Notes under the pieces: generated by a model
Told to the model about the DNA's origin: nothing
Database searches by the model: none
The model's input: the letters and a program-made list of their open reading frames with translations, nothing else
Assembly: GCA_009775535.1 (NCBI GenBank)
Contig: VSPW01000021.1
Location: 1 to 7,806, forward strand
DNA length: 7,806 nt
Origin: Muribaculaceae bacterium
GTDB taxonomy: Bacteria > Bacteroidota > Bacteroidia > Bacteroidales > Muribaculaceae
Direction: 5' to 3'
Translations under genes and position numbers: made by a program
Shown here: in pieces, positions 1 through 5,443 of the stretch
How the letters are laid out: each line of letters begins with the position of its first letter
Numbering within the stretch: position 1 is the first letter of the stretch

Positions 1-679
1 GTTCAACTCCGCAACCGTATCAGGCGAGGCCGCCCACGGCTACAGTGTCGGCGAGGCCATGTCAGGGCTGGAAAAGATTGTCCGCCAGCACCTGCCTGAG
101 AATATAGGGGTGGAATGGAGCGGACTCTCATACCAGCAGAAGCACGAATCCGGCAACACAGGGCTGGTCCTCGGGCTGGCATTCCTGTTCGTATTCCTAT
201 TCCTTGCCGCCCAATACGAAAGCTGGACAGTACCGCTGGCCGTCATCCTGTCACTTCCTGTCGCCGGGGTAGGCGCATATCTGGGCATATGGATTTGCGG
301 CCTTGAGAACAACATTTACTTCCAGATCGGGCTTGTGATGCTCGTCGGGCTTGTGGCCAAGAACGCCATCCTCATCGTTGAGTTCGCCAAGGAAGAGGTC
401 GACAAGGGCGTCGATGCCGTACATGCCGCCCTCACGGCCGCACGCCTGCGTTTCCGGCCCATCGTGATGACATCACTTGCCTTCATGCTCGGACTAGTGC
501 CGCTCCTCATATCCTCTGGTCCGGGGTCAGCTGCACGCCGCGACATCGGCACAGGCGTATTCTTCGGCATGCTCATAGCCATAACCGTAGGTATCGTCTT
601 CGTCCCGTTCTTCTTTGTAATGATCGACCGCGCAAAGCACCGCCTGCGCGCCCGCAAGGCCGCCAGCCACAAAAAATAG
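1..679 (+). CDS. RND multidrug efflux pump, HAE1/AcrB type, C-terminal fragment
   Basis: This is the last 225 codons of an inner-membrane proton-driven drug exporter; the reading frame is already open at base 2, so the gene begins before the window. Seen directly: a periplasmic end (GEAAHGYSVGEAM, then VEWSGLSYQ) typical of the AcrB porter/docking domain, followed by hydrophobic helices. Family hallmarks are QYESW followed by SLPVAGVGAY, then IYFQIGLVMLVGLVAKNAIL, VEFAKEE, RPIVMTSLAFMLGLVPL, and GTGVFFGM before the last helix FVPFFFVMIDR. The tail is short and basic, as in the family. Known for the family: a trimer that works with a periplasmic adaptor and an outer-membrane channel. The channel gene follows after 6 nt; the adaptor is presumably upstream, outside the window. 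Substrates cannot be read from this fragment. Nothing suggests it is broken. Confidence 0.95.
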   Translation, partial: FNSATVSGEAAHGYSVGEAMSGLEKIVRQHLPENIGVEWSGLSYQQKHESGNTGLVLGLAFLFVFLFLAAQYESWTVPLAVILSLPVAGVGAYLGIWICGLENNIYFQIGLVMLVGLVAKNAILIVEFAKEEVDKGVDAVHAALTAARLRFRPIVMTSLAFMLGLVPLLISSGPGSAARRDIGTGVFFGMLIAITVGIVFVPFFFVMIDRAKHRLRARKAASHKK

Positions 680-685
680 ACACAT

Positions 686-2101
686 ATGAAACATAAAGCA
701 TACCTTTATATCATTCCCGCCCTGCTCACACTGTGCGCCGCAATGGCCACAGGATGCTCAGGGGTGAAGGGCCTTAAAGCCCCCGACCTCGACATGCCCG
801 CCACAGTAGTGGCAGGAAGCACCGACTCGCTCACAGTGGCCGATGTAGCTTGGTGGCAATTCTACACCGACTCCACACTGTGCAACATCATCGAGCGCAC
901 ACTTGAAAACAACCGCGACCTCCTGCGTGCCGCCGCCCGCATCGAAGAGATGAGGCAGCTATGGGGCGTCAGCAAAGCCAACATGCTACCCGAACTGTCA
1001 GCCACCGTAGGGGCCGACTATGAGACAAACGACTACTATAAAAAAAGCTACACCACCGATCCCGAATACGACCTTAAAGTCACCCTGGGATGGGAACTGA
1101 ACCTATGGGGCGCGATGACATGGGCCAAACGCCAGGGCGCAGCCAGCTACAAGGCTTCTGTCGAAGACTGGCGCGCAATGCGCATGACCCTTGTCGCAGA
1201 AGTGGCCTCGGCCTACTTCCGGCTCATTGCACTCGACAACGAGCTTGCCATCGTCCGGCGCACGCTCATCACCCGCCAGGAAGGGGTCGAGCAGGCACGT
1301 ATACGCTTTGAGGGAGGCCTTACATCCGAGACCGTATACCAGCAGGCAAAAGTGGAATACGCCTCAACCGCATCGCTCGTCCCCAACCTGGAACGCCAGA
1401 TAGCGGTGGCGCGAAACGCCATCACCCTGCTCATGGGCGAATACCCCACCGACAAGCTCAACCGCGGATACCTCCACCTCGATGCCGCAATGCCGCAGCA
1501 CCTCCCGGCAGGACTCTCATCCACCCTACTGCAGCGCCGGCCTGACCTCCGTGCTGGCGAGCAGCGCCTGGCAGCCGCCATGGCCAATGTCGGGCTGACA
1601 TATGCCGACCGTTTCCCTAGGCTGAGGATTGCCGTGACAGGAGGATTTGAAAACGACGAGCTGTCCGGTCTGCTCCAGTCGCCGTTCTCCTACACCGTAG
1701 GCTCTATCGCCGGATCTATATTCGACTTCGGACGCAAAAAACGCAAATACCAGGCATCGGTAGCCGCATACGACCAGGCCCGCCTGGCATACGAGCAAAG
1801 CGTGCTTACAGCGTTCCAGGAAGTCAACGATGCCATCGTCACCTACCGCCGCGTGCAGGAGACCGCCGTACTGAAGACCAACCTTCGCGACGCGGCACGC
1901 AAATATGTCGACCTTGCGCACCTCCAGTACCGGTCCGGCACTCTCAACTACATTGACGTCCTCGATGCGCAGCGCCGCTATTTTGAAGCACAGATAGGTG
2001 TGAGCAACGCCGTACGCGATGAATACCTCGCATTGGTAAACCTCTACAAGGCCCTCGGAGGCGGATGGAGGGTGAAGACATCCGATAGCCAAACCAAATA
2101 A
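686..2101 (+). CDS. Outer-membrane efflux lipoprotein, NodT/TolC family
   Basis: 471 aa, the normal length for an RND outer-membrane factor. It forms the trimeric channel that carries drugs from the RND pump and adaptor across the outer membrane. Seen: a signal peptide with lipobox ATGC (lipidated Cys at residue 24). Two OEP repeats follow, the first around residues 55-265 (WWQFYTDSTL, NNRDLLRAAARIEE, then YFRLIALDNELAIV and RFEGGLTSETVYQQAKVEY). The second lies at about 280-460 (LLQRRPDLRAGEQRLAAAMANVG, SIFDFGRKK, then YRSGTLNYIDVLDAQRRYFEA near the end). The RRPDLRAAE-like and Y-x-x-G-x-x-x-Y-x-x-V-L-D signatures are diagnostic. The ATG lies 6 nt after the pump stop, so the two are one operon. 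No strong Shine-Dalgarno is visible, as usual in Bacteroidetes. The stop lies inside the first copy of the 44-bp repeat. Confidence 0.95.
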   Translation: MKHKAYLYIIPALLTLCAAMATGCSGVKGLKAPDLDMPATVVAGSTDSLTVADVAWWQFYTDSTLCNIIERTLENNRDLLRAAARIEEMRQLWGVSKANMLPELSATVGADYETNDYYKKSYTTDPEYDLKVTLGWELNLWGAMTWAKRQGAASYKASVEDWRAMRMTLVAEVASAYFRLIALDNELAIVRRTLITRQEGVEQARIRFEGGLTSETVYQQAKVEYASTASLVPNLERQIAVARNAITLLMGEYPTDKLNRGYLHLDAAMPQHLPAGLSSTLLQRRPDLRAGEQRLAAAMANVGLTYADRFPRLRIAVTGGFENDELSGLLQSPFSYTVGSIAGSIFDFGRKKRKYQASVAAYDQARLAYEQSVLTAFQEVNDAIVTYRRVQETAVLKTNLRDAARKYVDLAHLQYRSGTLNYIDVLDAQRRYFEAQIGVSNAVRDEYLALVNLYKALGGGWRVKTSDSQTK

Positions 2102-2134
2102 ATTGGCTTTGCTCTCGACTTATCCGTATATTTG
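2091..2134 (+). repeat. 44-bp promoter-bearing direct repeat, copy 1
   Basis: First of two copies, 42/44 identical to 2163-2206 and 72 bp upstream of it. It begins inside the last codons of the efflux lipoprotein gene and ends in TATATTTG (2127-2134), a perfect TAnnTTTG -7 element. The expected -33 TTTG at the right spacing reads TTGG here, so this copy should be a weaker promoter. Upstream bases make a stem AGCCAA (2087-2092) with TTGGCT (2103-2108). It could also act as a weak end signal for the efflux operon, although no T-run follows. Confidence 0.8.
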
Positions 2135-2162
2135 ACTTCATCCGATATACTCACGCTCGGCA

Positions 2163-2206
2163 AAACCAAATAAATTTGGTTTGCTCTCGACTTATCCGTA
2201 TATTTG
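2163..2206 (+). repeat. 44-bp promoter-bearing direct repeat, copy 2
   Basis: Second copy, starting with a near-perfect palindrome (AAACCAAAT, AA, ATTTGGTTT at 2163-2182) and then sharing the 25 bases 2182-2206, including CTCGACTTATCCG, without mismatch with copy 1. The two mismatches between copies sit in the right palindrome arm. In each copy they preserve pairing with the local left arm. From memory, similar CTCGACTTAT-CGTA-TTTG stretches recur upstream of Bacteroidales genes; I cannot verify this here. Confidence 0.8.
2175..2206 (+). promoter_or_regulatory. Bacteroidetes-type promoter for the MerR/YraN pair
   Basis: TTTG at 2175-2178, a 20-nt spacer, and TATATTTG at 2199-2206 match the Bacteroidetes -33 TTTG / -7 TAnnTTTG consensus. 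Transcription would start near 2213, about a dozen bases before the ATG at 2225. This is the best promoter match in the window, and it lies wholly in repeat copy 2. Confidence 0.75.
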
Positions 2207-2224
2207 CCGTATAATCATGTGTAT

Positions 2225-2578
2225 ATGGACTCCCTCGACAAAAAATACTACAAGATACGCGAAGTGTCCGAGATTATCGGCGTGCCTCCATCCACCCTAC
2301 GGTTCTGGGAAAAGCAGTTCCCGTCAATATCCCCTAAGCGCAACAGCGGGCGTACACGCTACTATACCCCTGGCGACATAGAAAGGATACAGATGATCCA
2401 TTACCTCCTTAAGGACAAAGGCCTTAAGATAGAAGCCGCACAGGAAGTCCTGGCAAAAAATCCACATGGGGTATCGAAGCGGGCAAAAGTGCTGGAACGC
2501 CTGCGCCTGGTGCGCGACGAGTTGCAGTCGATGCTTGATGCCATCGATGACAGGCGGCGGAGACATGGCCGGCCATAA
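2225..2578 (+). CDS. Small MerR-family transcriptional regulator
   Basis: 117 aa. The N-terminal MerR DNA-binding domain covers residues about 7-78. YYKIREVSEIIGVPPSTLRFWE is the helix-turn-helix with the family's R-x-W/Y-E end (in two parts: residues 8-20, then PPSTLRFWE). SGRTRYYTPGDIERI is the wing and second helix pair, and LLKDKGLKIEAAQEVL follows. A short dimerisation helix (about 88-110) and a basic tail follow; there is no effector-binding domain, so no ligand can be inferred. A TTG at 2204 gives a longer frame, but it is part of the promoter -7 element, so ATG 2225 is the likely start. Its stop overlaps the next gene by 14 nt, implying translational coupling. The palindrome in the promoter repeat could be an operator, but that is only inference. 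Confidence 0.9.
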   Translation: MDSLDKKYYKIREVSEIIGVPPSTLRFWEKQFPSISPKRNSGRTRYYTPGDIERIQMIHYLLKDKGLKIEAAQEVLAKNPHGVSKRAKVLERLRLVRDELQSMLDAIDDRRRRHGRP

Positions 2579-2936
2579 CATCACCGGGGCTTGGGGCGAA
2601 CAGGTGGCCCACGACCATCTTGTAGCTAAAGGATACGCCATCCACGGACGCAACTGGCGTTCGGGACACTACGAAATAGACATAATAGCAATAAAAGGCA
2701 ACCGGATAATATTTGTCGAAGTGAAGACACGCAGCCGGCATTTCACCGACCCTGCCGAAGCTGTAGACCGGCGCAAGATGATGCGCCTGGCAAGGGCCGC
2801 CGACTCATATATACAGGCATACGACATCCCACATCACTGGCAGTTCGACATCATAACCGTAATAGGCGTCCCCGGAAACTGCCAGATCGAGCACATACCC
2901 GATGCGTTCATCCCGCCGCTCACATCCACACACTGA
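2565..2936 (+). CDS. yraN: YraN family (UPF0102) putative nuclease-fold protein
   Basis: 123 aa, full length for UPF0102. Seen: N-terminal TGAWGEQVAHDHLVAKGY (the G-x-x-GE-x-A signature), GRNWRSGHYEIDIIA and IIFVEVKTRS. Residues E37, D39, E52 and K54 form the PD-(D/E)XK-like E-x-D...E-x-K pattern shared with Holliday-junction-resolvase-like nucleases. The usual GEID reads YEID here, a mild variant that keeps E and D. FDIITV near residue 95 is the family's conserved late strand. Biochemical activity of the family is poorly established, so nuclease function is inference from fold. The ATG at 2565 was chosen over an in-frame ATG at 2466 because homology begins only at this Met; GGCGGAGA just before it could serve as a ribosome site. 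It is co-transcribed with the MerR gene. Confidence 0.92.
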   Translation: MAGHNITGAWGEQVAHDHLVAKGYAIHGRNWRSGHYEIDIIAIKGNRIIFVEVKTRSRHFTDPAEAVDRRKMMRLARAADSYIQAYDIPHHWQFDIITVIGVPGNCQIEHIPDAFIPPLTSTH

Positions 2937-2961
2937 CGGAAAACAGAAAAAAACATAAAAA

Positions 2962-2978
2962 TTTTTCGGTGCGAAAAA
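2962..2978. repeat. Short inverted repeat after yraN, possible weak terminator
   Basis: TTTTTCG, GTG, CGAAAAA is a perfect 7-bp inverted repeat 25 nt after the yraN stop. The stem is A/T-rich, and on the + strand it is not followed by a T-run. On the - strand it is followed by TTTTTATG. As a + strand terminator it is weak; it may instead be a protein site. Confidence 0.35.
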
Positions 2979-2987
2979 CACCATTCA

Positions 2988-3066
2988 ACCCATAGGGTAT
3001 CAAATAGTTACAACCGCAAAAACGCACTAAGTGCAAAAAGTTAAAATCCCTTAAACGGGATTTAAC
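2988..3066. repeat. Three successive small inverted repeats upstream of the 3138 gene
   Basis: ACCC-ATA-GGGT (2988-2998), GCACT-A-AGTGC (3024-3034), and a longer stem GTTAAAATCCC / GGGATTTAAC with loop TTAAAC (3040-3066, one bulged A). With the repeat at 2962-2978 they fill most of the 201-nt gap between yraN and the next gene, all upstream of the -7 element at 3092. They could be operators or residues of an intergenic repeat element; the role is unknown. Confidence 0.5.
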
Positions 3067-3068
3067 AC

Positions 3069-3099
3069 GTTATACCCCTACATCCCCATATTAACTTTG
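3069..3099 (+). promoter_or_regulatory. Probable promoter for the 3138 gene
   Basis: TAACTTTG at 3092-3099 is a perfect TAnnTTTG -7 element. A -33 element is poor (GTTA at 3069-3072, 19-nt spacer). The predicted start near 3106 gives a leader of about 32 nt, A/C-rich and without a Shine-Dalgarno. The same -7 octamer recurs at 3704-3711. Confidence 0.5.
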
Positions 3100-3137
3100 C
3101 TGCACAAAACCACACAACACACACAATTCTTACACAC

Positions 3138-3632
3138 ATGAAGACTACATCAATCGAAATCACGGCCGACATCCTGTCTGCCCTTGCAGCAAACCCCAAT
3201 GACACACGCCTGGCAGCTGCCGTATGCGCAGCACTTGTAAAAGCCGCCGCAATCCTTGACGGCGCGCCGGCAACACCTGACACCTCCGCAGACTCCGACC
3301 CCGATGAAATAGTCAGGTGCGCCCAAAAAAGGCACGAACGCCGCAAGGCAGCAGCGGAAAAACGCGCCATCAGACGCCGCGAACGCGACAGCCGACTGAA
3401 AAAATTCCTCAAAAAAGGCATCCCGGACACCCGCCTTACCGACCTTAAAGCAGCCGGAATCCTCACCGCCACCGAACTGCGAGTCATCGAGGCAATGCTC
3501 CGTCCCACCATCCAGCTTACAAACAAGCTCACATCACGTCAGCTCACAAACATCCTGCATCCCCGCATACGCAGGCTCAACAACGGAGACAGACCGAAAA
3601 AAGAGGCACCAAATACCCCCCCCCATTTTTAA
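3138..3632 (+). CDS. Hypothetical basic helical protein
   Basis: 164 aa; I do not recognise the family. There is no signal peptide and no membrane segment, so it is presumably cytoplasmic. Residues 1-40 look like two helices (ITADILSALAANP, LAAAVCAALVKAAAIL). A Pro/Asp/Ser-rich acidic linker (42-57) follows. Next is a very basic helix (residues 62-93, with RHERRKAAAEKRAIRRRERD) suggesting nucleic-acid binding, then PDTRLTDLKAAGILTATELR and a basic tail. The middle could be read as a linker to a small SAP- or HTH-like C-terminal domain, but I cannot support that. Codon use matches the neighbouring GC-rich genes, and a -7 element lies upstream, which favours a real gene. The last codons contain nine consecutive C (3616-3624), two codons before the stop. 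No flanking gene hints at its job. Confidence 0.65.
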   Translation: MKTTSIEITADILSALAANPNDTRLAAAVCAALVKAAAILDGAPATPDTSADSDPDEIVRCAQKRHERRKAAAEKRAIRRRERDSRLKKFLKKGIPDTRLTDLKAAGILTATELRVIEAMLRPTIQLTNKLTSRQLTNILHPRIRRLNNGDRPKKEAPNTPPHF

Positions 3633-3680
3633 CATATAGTAACCATTTTTAGCCGTTTAATCCCAAAATACAACATCGGC

Positions 3681-3711
3681 TTTCATATACCGATAATAAA
3701 TGTTAACTTTG
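3681..3711 (+). promoter_or_regulatory. Promoter upstream of the structured RNA region
   Basis: TTTC at 3681-3684 (one base off TTTG), a 19-nt spacer, and TAACTTTG at 3704-3711. Transcription would begin near 3718, about 396 nt before the next start codon at 4114. No other TAnnTTTG lies between 3712 and 4113. An ATCGG/CCGAT inverted repeat (3675-3694) overlaps the -33 position. Confidence 0.6.
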
Positions 3712-3717
3712 CGGCAG

Positions 3718-4045
3718 ATTCATAAACCCCAGAGGGGGAAATGGGTTAACAGTCCTCCCGGAATATACCGGGCGATAAACTTAAAGGCGTTTACCGACGT
3801 GCTCTTCCGAATTCAAACTTCGCAAATTTGACACCTGACAGAAGATACGGCAATGTAAGCGCCCACGGATGAAACATTATCCTCCGCGCTTATCACTCAC
3901 CATACCAGTGTGGGTGATAACTGCGCGTATACCGGATAAACGACTCAAGGCGTGGGCACACTGTACCGTCAATCCTGTCAGAAGGCAATGCGAAGGCCCG
4001 GATTCGGGATTGACAGAAGTACAGTTTCCCCACGCCATTTTAATA
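3718..4045 (+). ncRNA. Candidate structured RNA or long 5' leader, unidentified
   Basis: No credible gene occupies 3633-4113 (481 nt). After a promoter at 3681-3711 the sequence folds into successive stems: CCCGG/CCGGG (3757-3772); TAAAC/GTTTA (3776-3793); TCTTC/GAAGA (3803-3845) enclosing TCAAA/TTTGA; TAAGCGC/GCGCTTA (3856-3892) enclosing GGAT/ATCC; TTATCAC/GTGATAA (3890-3920), which shares TTA with the previous stem. The last is a long arm made of three perfect helices: GGCGTGGG/CCCACGCC (3949-3956 with 4029-4036), ACTGTAC/GTACAGT (3960-3966 with 4019-4025) and GTCAATCC/GGATTGAC (3968-3975 with 4007-4014). ATTTTAAT follows the last stem, a weak termination signal. It lacks the signatures of tmRNA, RNase P RNA, SRP RNA, and the cobalamin or TPP riboswitches. 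Whether it ends near 4045 or continues into the lipoprotein mRNA is undecided. Confidence 0.45.
3765..4010 (+). repeat. Diverged internal duplication within the structured region
   Basis: Six short words occur in the same order twice. ATACCGG, ATAAAC, AAGGCGT, CCTG-CAGAAG, GGCAATG and GCCC-GGAT are found at about 3765-3870 and again at about 3929-4003, with variable spacing between them. A motif TGACAGAAG also appears at 3836 and 4011. This suggests an old tandem duplication of roughly 140-165 nt, or repeated binding modules. Confidence 0.5.
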
Positions 4046-4113
4046 TCTATAAACAACACTAACCGCCAAGCCAAGAGGGGAAATACGGCAAAGCACAAAA
4101 CACACTATTTATT

Positions 4114-4530
4114 ATGAAAACAGTATCCAAATTCCTTGCAATGGCGTTCATCCTGTTCTCCATGGCATTCATTGCGCCATCATGCTCATCCGACAGCGAT
4201 GACAACAACACACCGGACGATGGAAATATCTACAACTCACTGATAATCGGCACTTGGGAAAACAAAGATAATTATGGTAATCATTTAATCCTTAAGTTCC
4301 GCAAGGACAAGACCATGGAATGGAATTTCCTAAATTATCCGGAAGAATCATCAGCAGGTACATATACCATCAATGATGACATCATCATCATGCAGCTAAA
4401 GTACAAAGGCGAGAATTCGTATGAAACTGAATTATACTGCATCGAATATCTTGATGAGGAGCGCTTGGAATTGTCAGAAAATGAGCCCGGTTCTTCTTAC
4501 GTAAGTACGACTACTTATCACCGCAAATGA
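4114..4530 (+). CDS. Small lipocalin-like surface lipoprotein
   Basis: 138 aa. The signal peptide has lipobox FIAPSC (Cys24), followed by SSDSDDNN. A Ser/Asp-rich run after the Cys is the known Bacteroidetes lipoprotein export signal that sends lipoproteins to the outer face of the outer membrane, so surface exposure is likely (inference). The mature part is one small beta-rich domain. IIGTWENKDNYGNH is followed by ILKFRKDKTMEW, then AGTYTINDDIIIMQLKY, and a late ELYCIEYLDEERLELSE strand. This GTW...F..dg.....G.Y.i..d..i pattern is that of the Bacteroidetes lipocalin-like domains; no ligand is known. No promoter lies between 4045 and the ATG, so it is probably read from the promoter at 3681-3711. 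Its TGA overlaps the next ATG (ATGA), so the two are coupled. Base composition drops in the domain part compared with the signal region. Confidence 0.82.
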   Translation: MKTVSKFLAMAFILFSMAFIAPSCSSDSDDNNTPDDGNIYNSLIIGTWENKDNYGNHLILKFRKDKTMEWNFLNYPEESSAGTYTINDDIIIMQLKYKGENSYETELYCIEYLDEERLELSENEPGSSYVSTTTYHRK

Positions 4531-5414
4531 AAACAATAATCAAACACATGCTCACGGCCGCCATCTTAATCATGGTGGCGGCCGCTTGCTCATCATCCGG
4601 CAATGACACGGAATGCATACAGCGCCAGCGCGACTCCATCGCCGAAGCGTTCCGCCAACAGCAAGCCGAGTATGCACGCCTCAACGGATACCTCGATGTT
4701 ATCTCCAACGGCCTCGACAGCATCCTTATCGGCGAAGGAATACTGTTTCCCGAAGACGGGGACATGAACAAGGTCAGCCGCGCCGAAATGATGCGCAACA
4801 TCGAACTCTACGAACAGCTCCTGGAACGCCAACGCCAGCGTATAGCAGCACTCGAAGACTCCCTGACGTCTCGCGGCGACAACCTCGGACGCCTGACACA
4901 GATAGTCAATTTCCTGAACCGCCGCTTAGATGAACAAGAAATGCAAATAAGCGGCATGCGCGCCGAACTCGCCGGAAAGAACCATAACATCCGGCAGCTA
5001 ACGTCACGCGTCAACTCCCTCACAGCCGATGTCAGCTCCCTCACCGGAAAGCTCGACACTGCCAACCAGATAAACGCCATGCAACAGGAGGCCCTCAAAG
5101 TACAGGACGTGGTGATCAACGACTGCTTCGTGCGCATAGGCACAAAAGACGAGCTAAAGGATGCCGGGCTGATAGCCACAGGATTCCTGAAAAAGACCCA
5201 ACTGCTGGCCACCAACTTCACCCCGTCGAAATTCACCCGTGTCGACATACGCCAATTCACACAGGTGACCCTCGATTCTCAAAAGCCCAAGATACTCACC
5301 TCCATGCCGGCCGACTCCTACCGCCTCTACCGCCGCGGCAACTCATCTGTATTGGAAATCACCGACCCTACCCGCTTCTGGAGCGTATCCAACTATCTTG
5401 TAATCCAACTTTGA
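4527..5414 (+). CDS. Coiled-coil lipoprotein, Bacteroidetes-specific type
   Basis: 295 aa. Lipobox MVAAAC with Cys21, then SSSGND. Residues 30-68 form a Gln/Arg-rich helix (CIQRQRDSIAEAFRQQQ). After a short break (DSILIGEGILFPEDGD), residues 85-195 are a long heptad-rich coiled coil (LLERQRQRIAALEDSL, LNRRLDEQEMQISGM, LTSRVNSLTADVSSL). A globular C-terminal domain (198-295) contains CFVRIGTKDELKDAGLI, then FTRVDIRQFTQVTLDSQKPK and a final strand DPTRFWSVSNYLVIQL. I recall similar coiled-coil lipoproteins with a 'GTK-EL--AG-I ... FW--S-YLVI' tail as widespread in Bacteroidetes; some related proteins are named collagen-binding adhesins, but I cannot confirm that here. It starts inside the stop of the preceding gene (4-nt overlap), and a LysM/barrel gene follows after 29 nt. 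A role tethering the envelope is a guess. Confidence 0.85.
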   Translation: MKTIIKHMLTAAILIMVAAACSSSGNDTECIQRQRDSIAEAFRQQQAEYARLNGYLDVISNGLDSILIGEGILFPEDGDMNKVSRAEMMRNIELYEQLLERQRQRIAALEDSLTSRGDNLGRLTQIVNFLNRRLDEQEMQISGMRAELAGKNHNIRQLTSRVNSLTADVSSLTGKLDTANQINAMQQEALKVQDVVINDCFVRIGTKDELKDAGLIATGFLKKTQLLATNFTPSKFTRVDIRQFTQVTLDSQKPKILTSMPADSYRLYRRGNSSVLEITDPTRFWSVSNYLVIQL

Positions 5415-5443
5415 CACAATTCCACCAGTCATCACCACCAATT

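Noticed and set aside
1526..2092. 188-aa ORF on the - strand inside the efflux lipoprotein gene
   Set aside because: Antisense shadow of a clearly conserved TolC-family gene; no independent motif.
2204..2224. Upstream TTG start for the MerR gene
   Set aside because: The TTG is the end of the TATATTTG promoter element and would precede the transcription start.
3062..3532. 156-aa ORF on the - strand opposite the 3138 gene
   Set aside because: Arg/Ser/Ala-rich low-complexity translation typical of antisense frames; no start context. The + strand frame fits codon use better, though with moderate certainty.
3876..3940. Cluster of TTATC-like words suggesting DnaA boxes or an origin
   Set aside because: Matches to TTATNCACA are only partial and are explained by the stems; no AT-rich unwinding region or dnaA/dnaN neighbour.
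3718..4045. Identification as tmRNA, RNase P RNA, SRP RNA, 6S RNA, or a cobalamin or TPP riboswitch
   Set aside because: No tmRNA ends or tag frame, no GAGGAAAGTCC-type core, no SRP apical loop, no B12 or thi box. A 6S-like RNA would be one long bulged hairpin, whereas this is a chain of separate stems. The Bacteroidales-1 RNA cannot be excluded without a model search.
3869..4117. 82-aa + strand ORF in the structured intergenic region
   Set aside because: It runs across the long hairpin arms, has no recognisable domain or signal, its composition is unlike the neighbours, and it overlaps the lipoprotein start. Better explained by RNA structure.
5411..5443. TTG start extending the LysM protein by 11 residues
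   Set aside because: The extension precedes a canonical signal peptide beginning at ATG 5444 and would spoil it.
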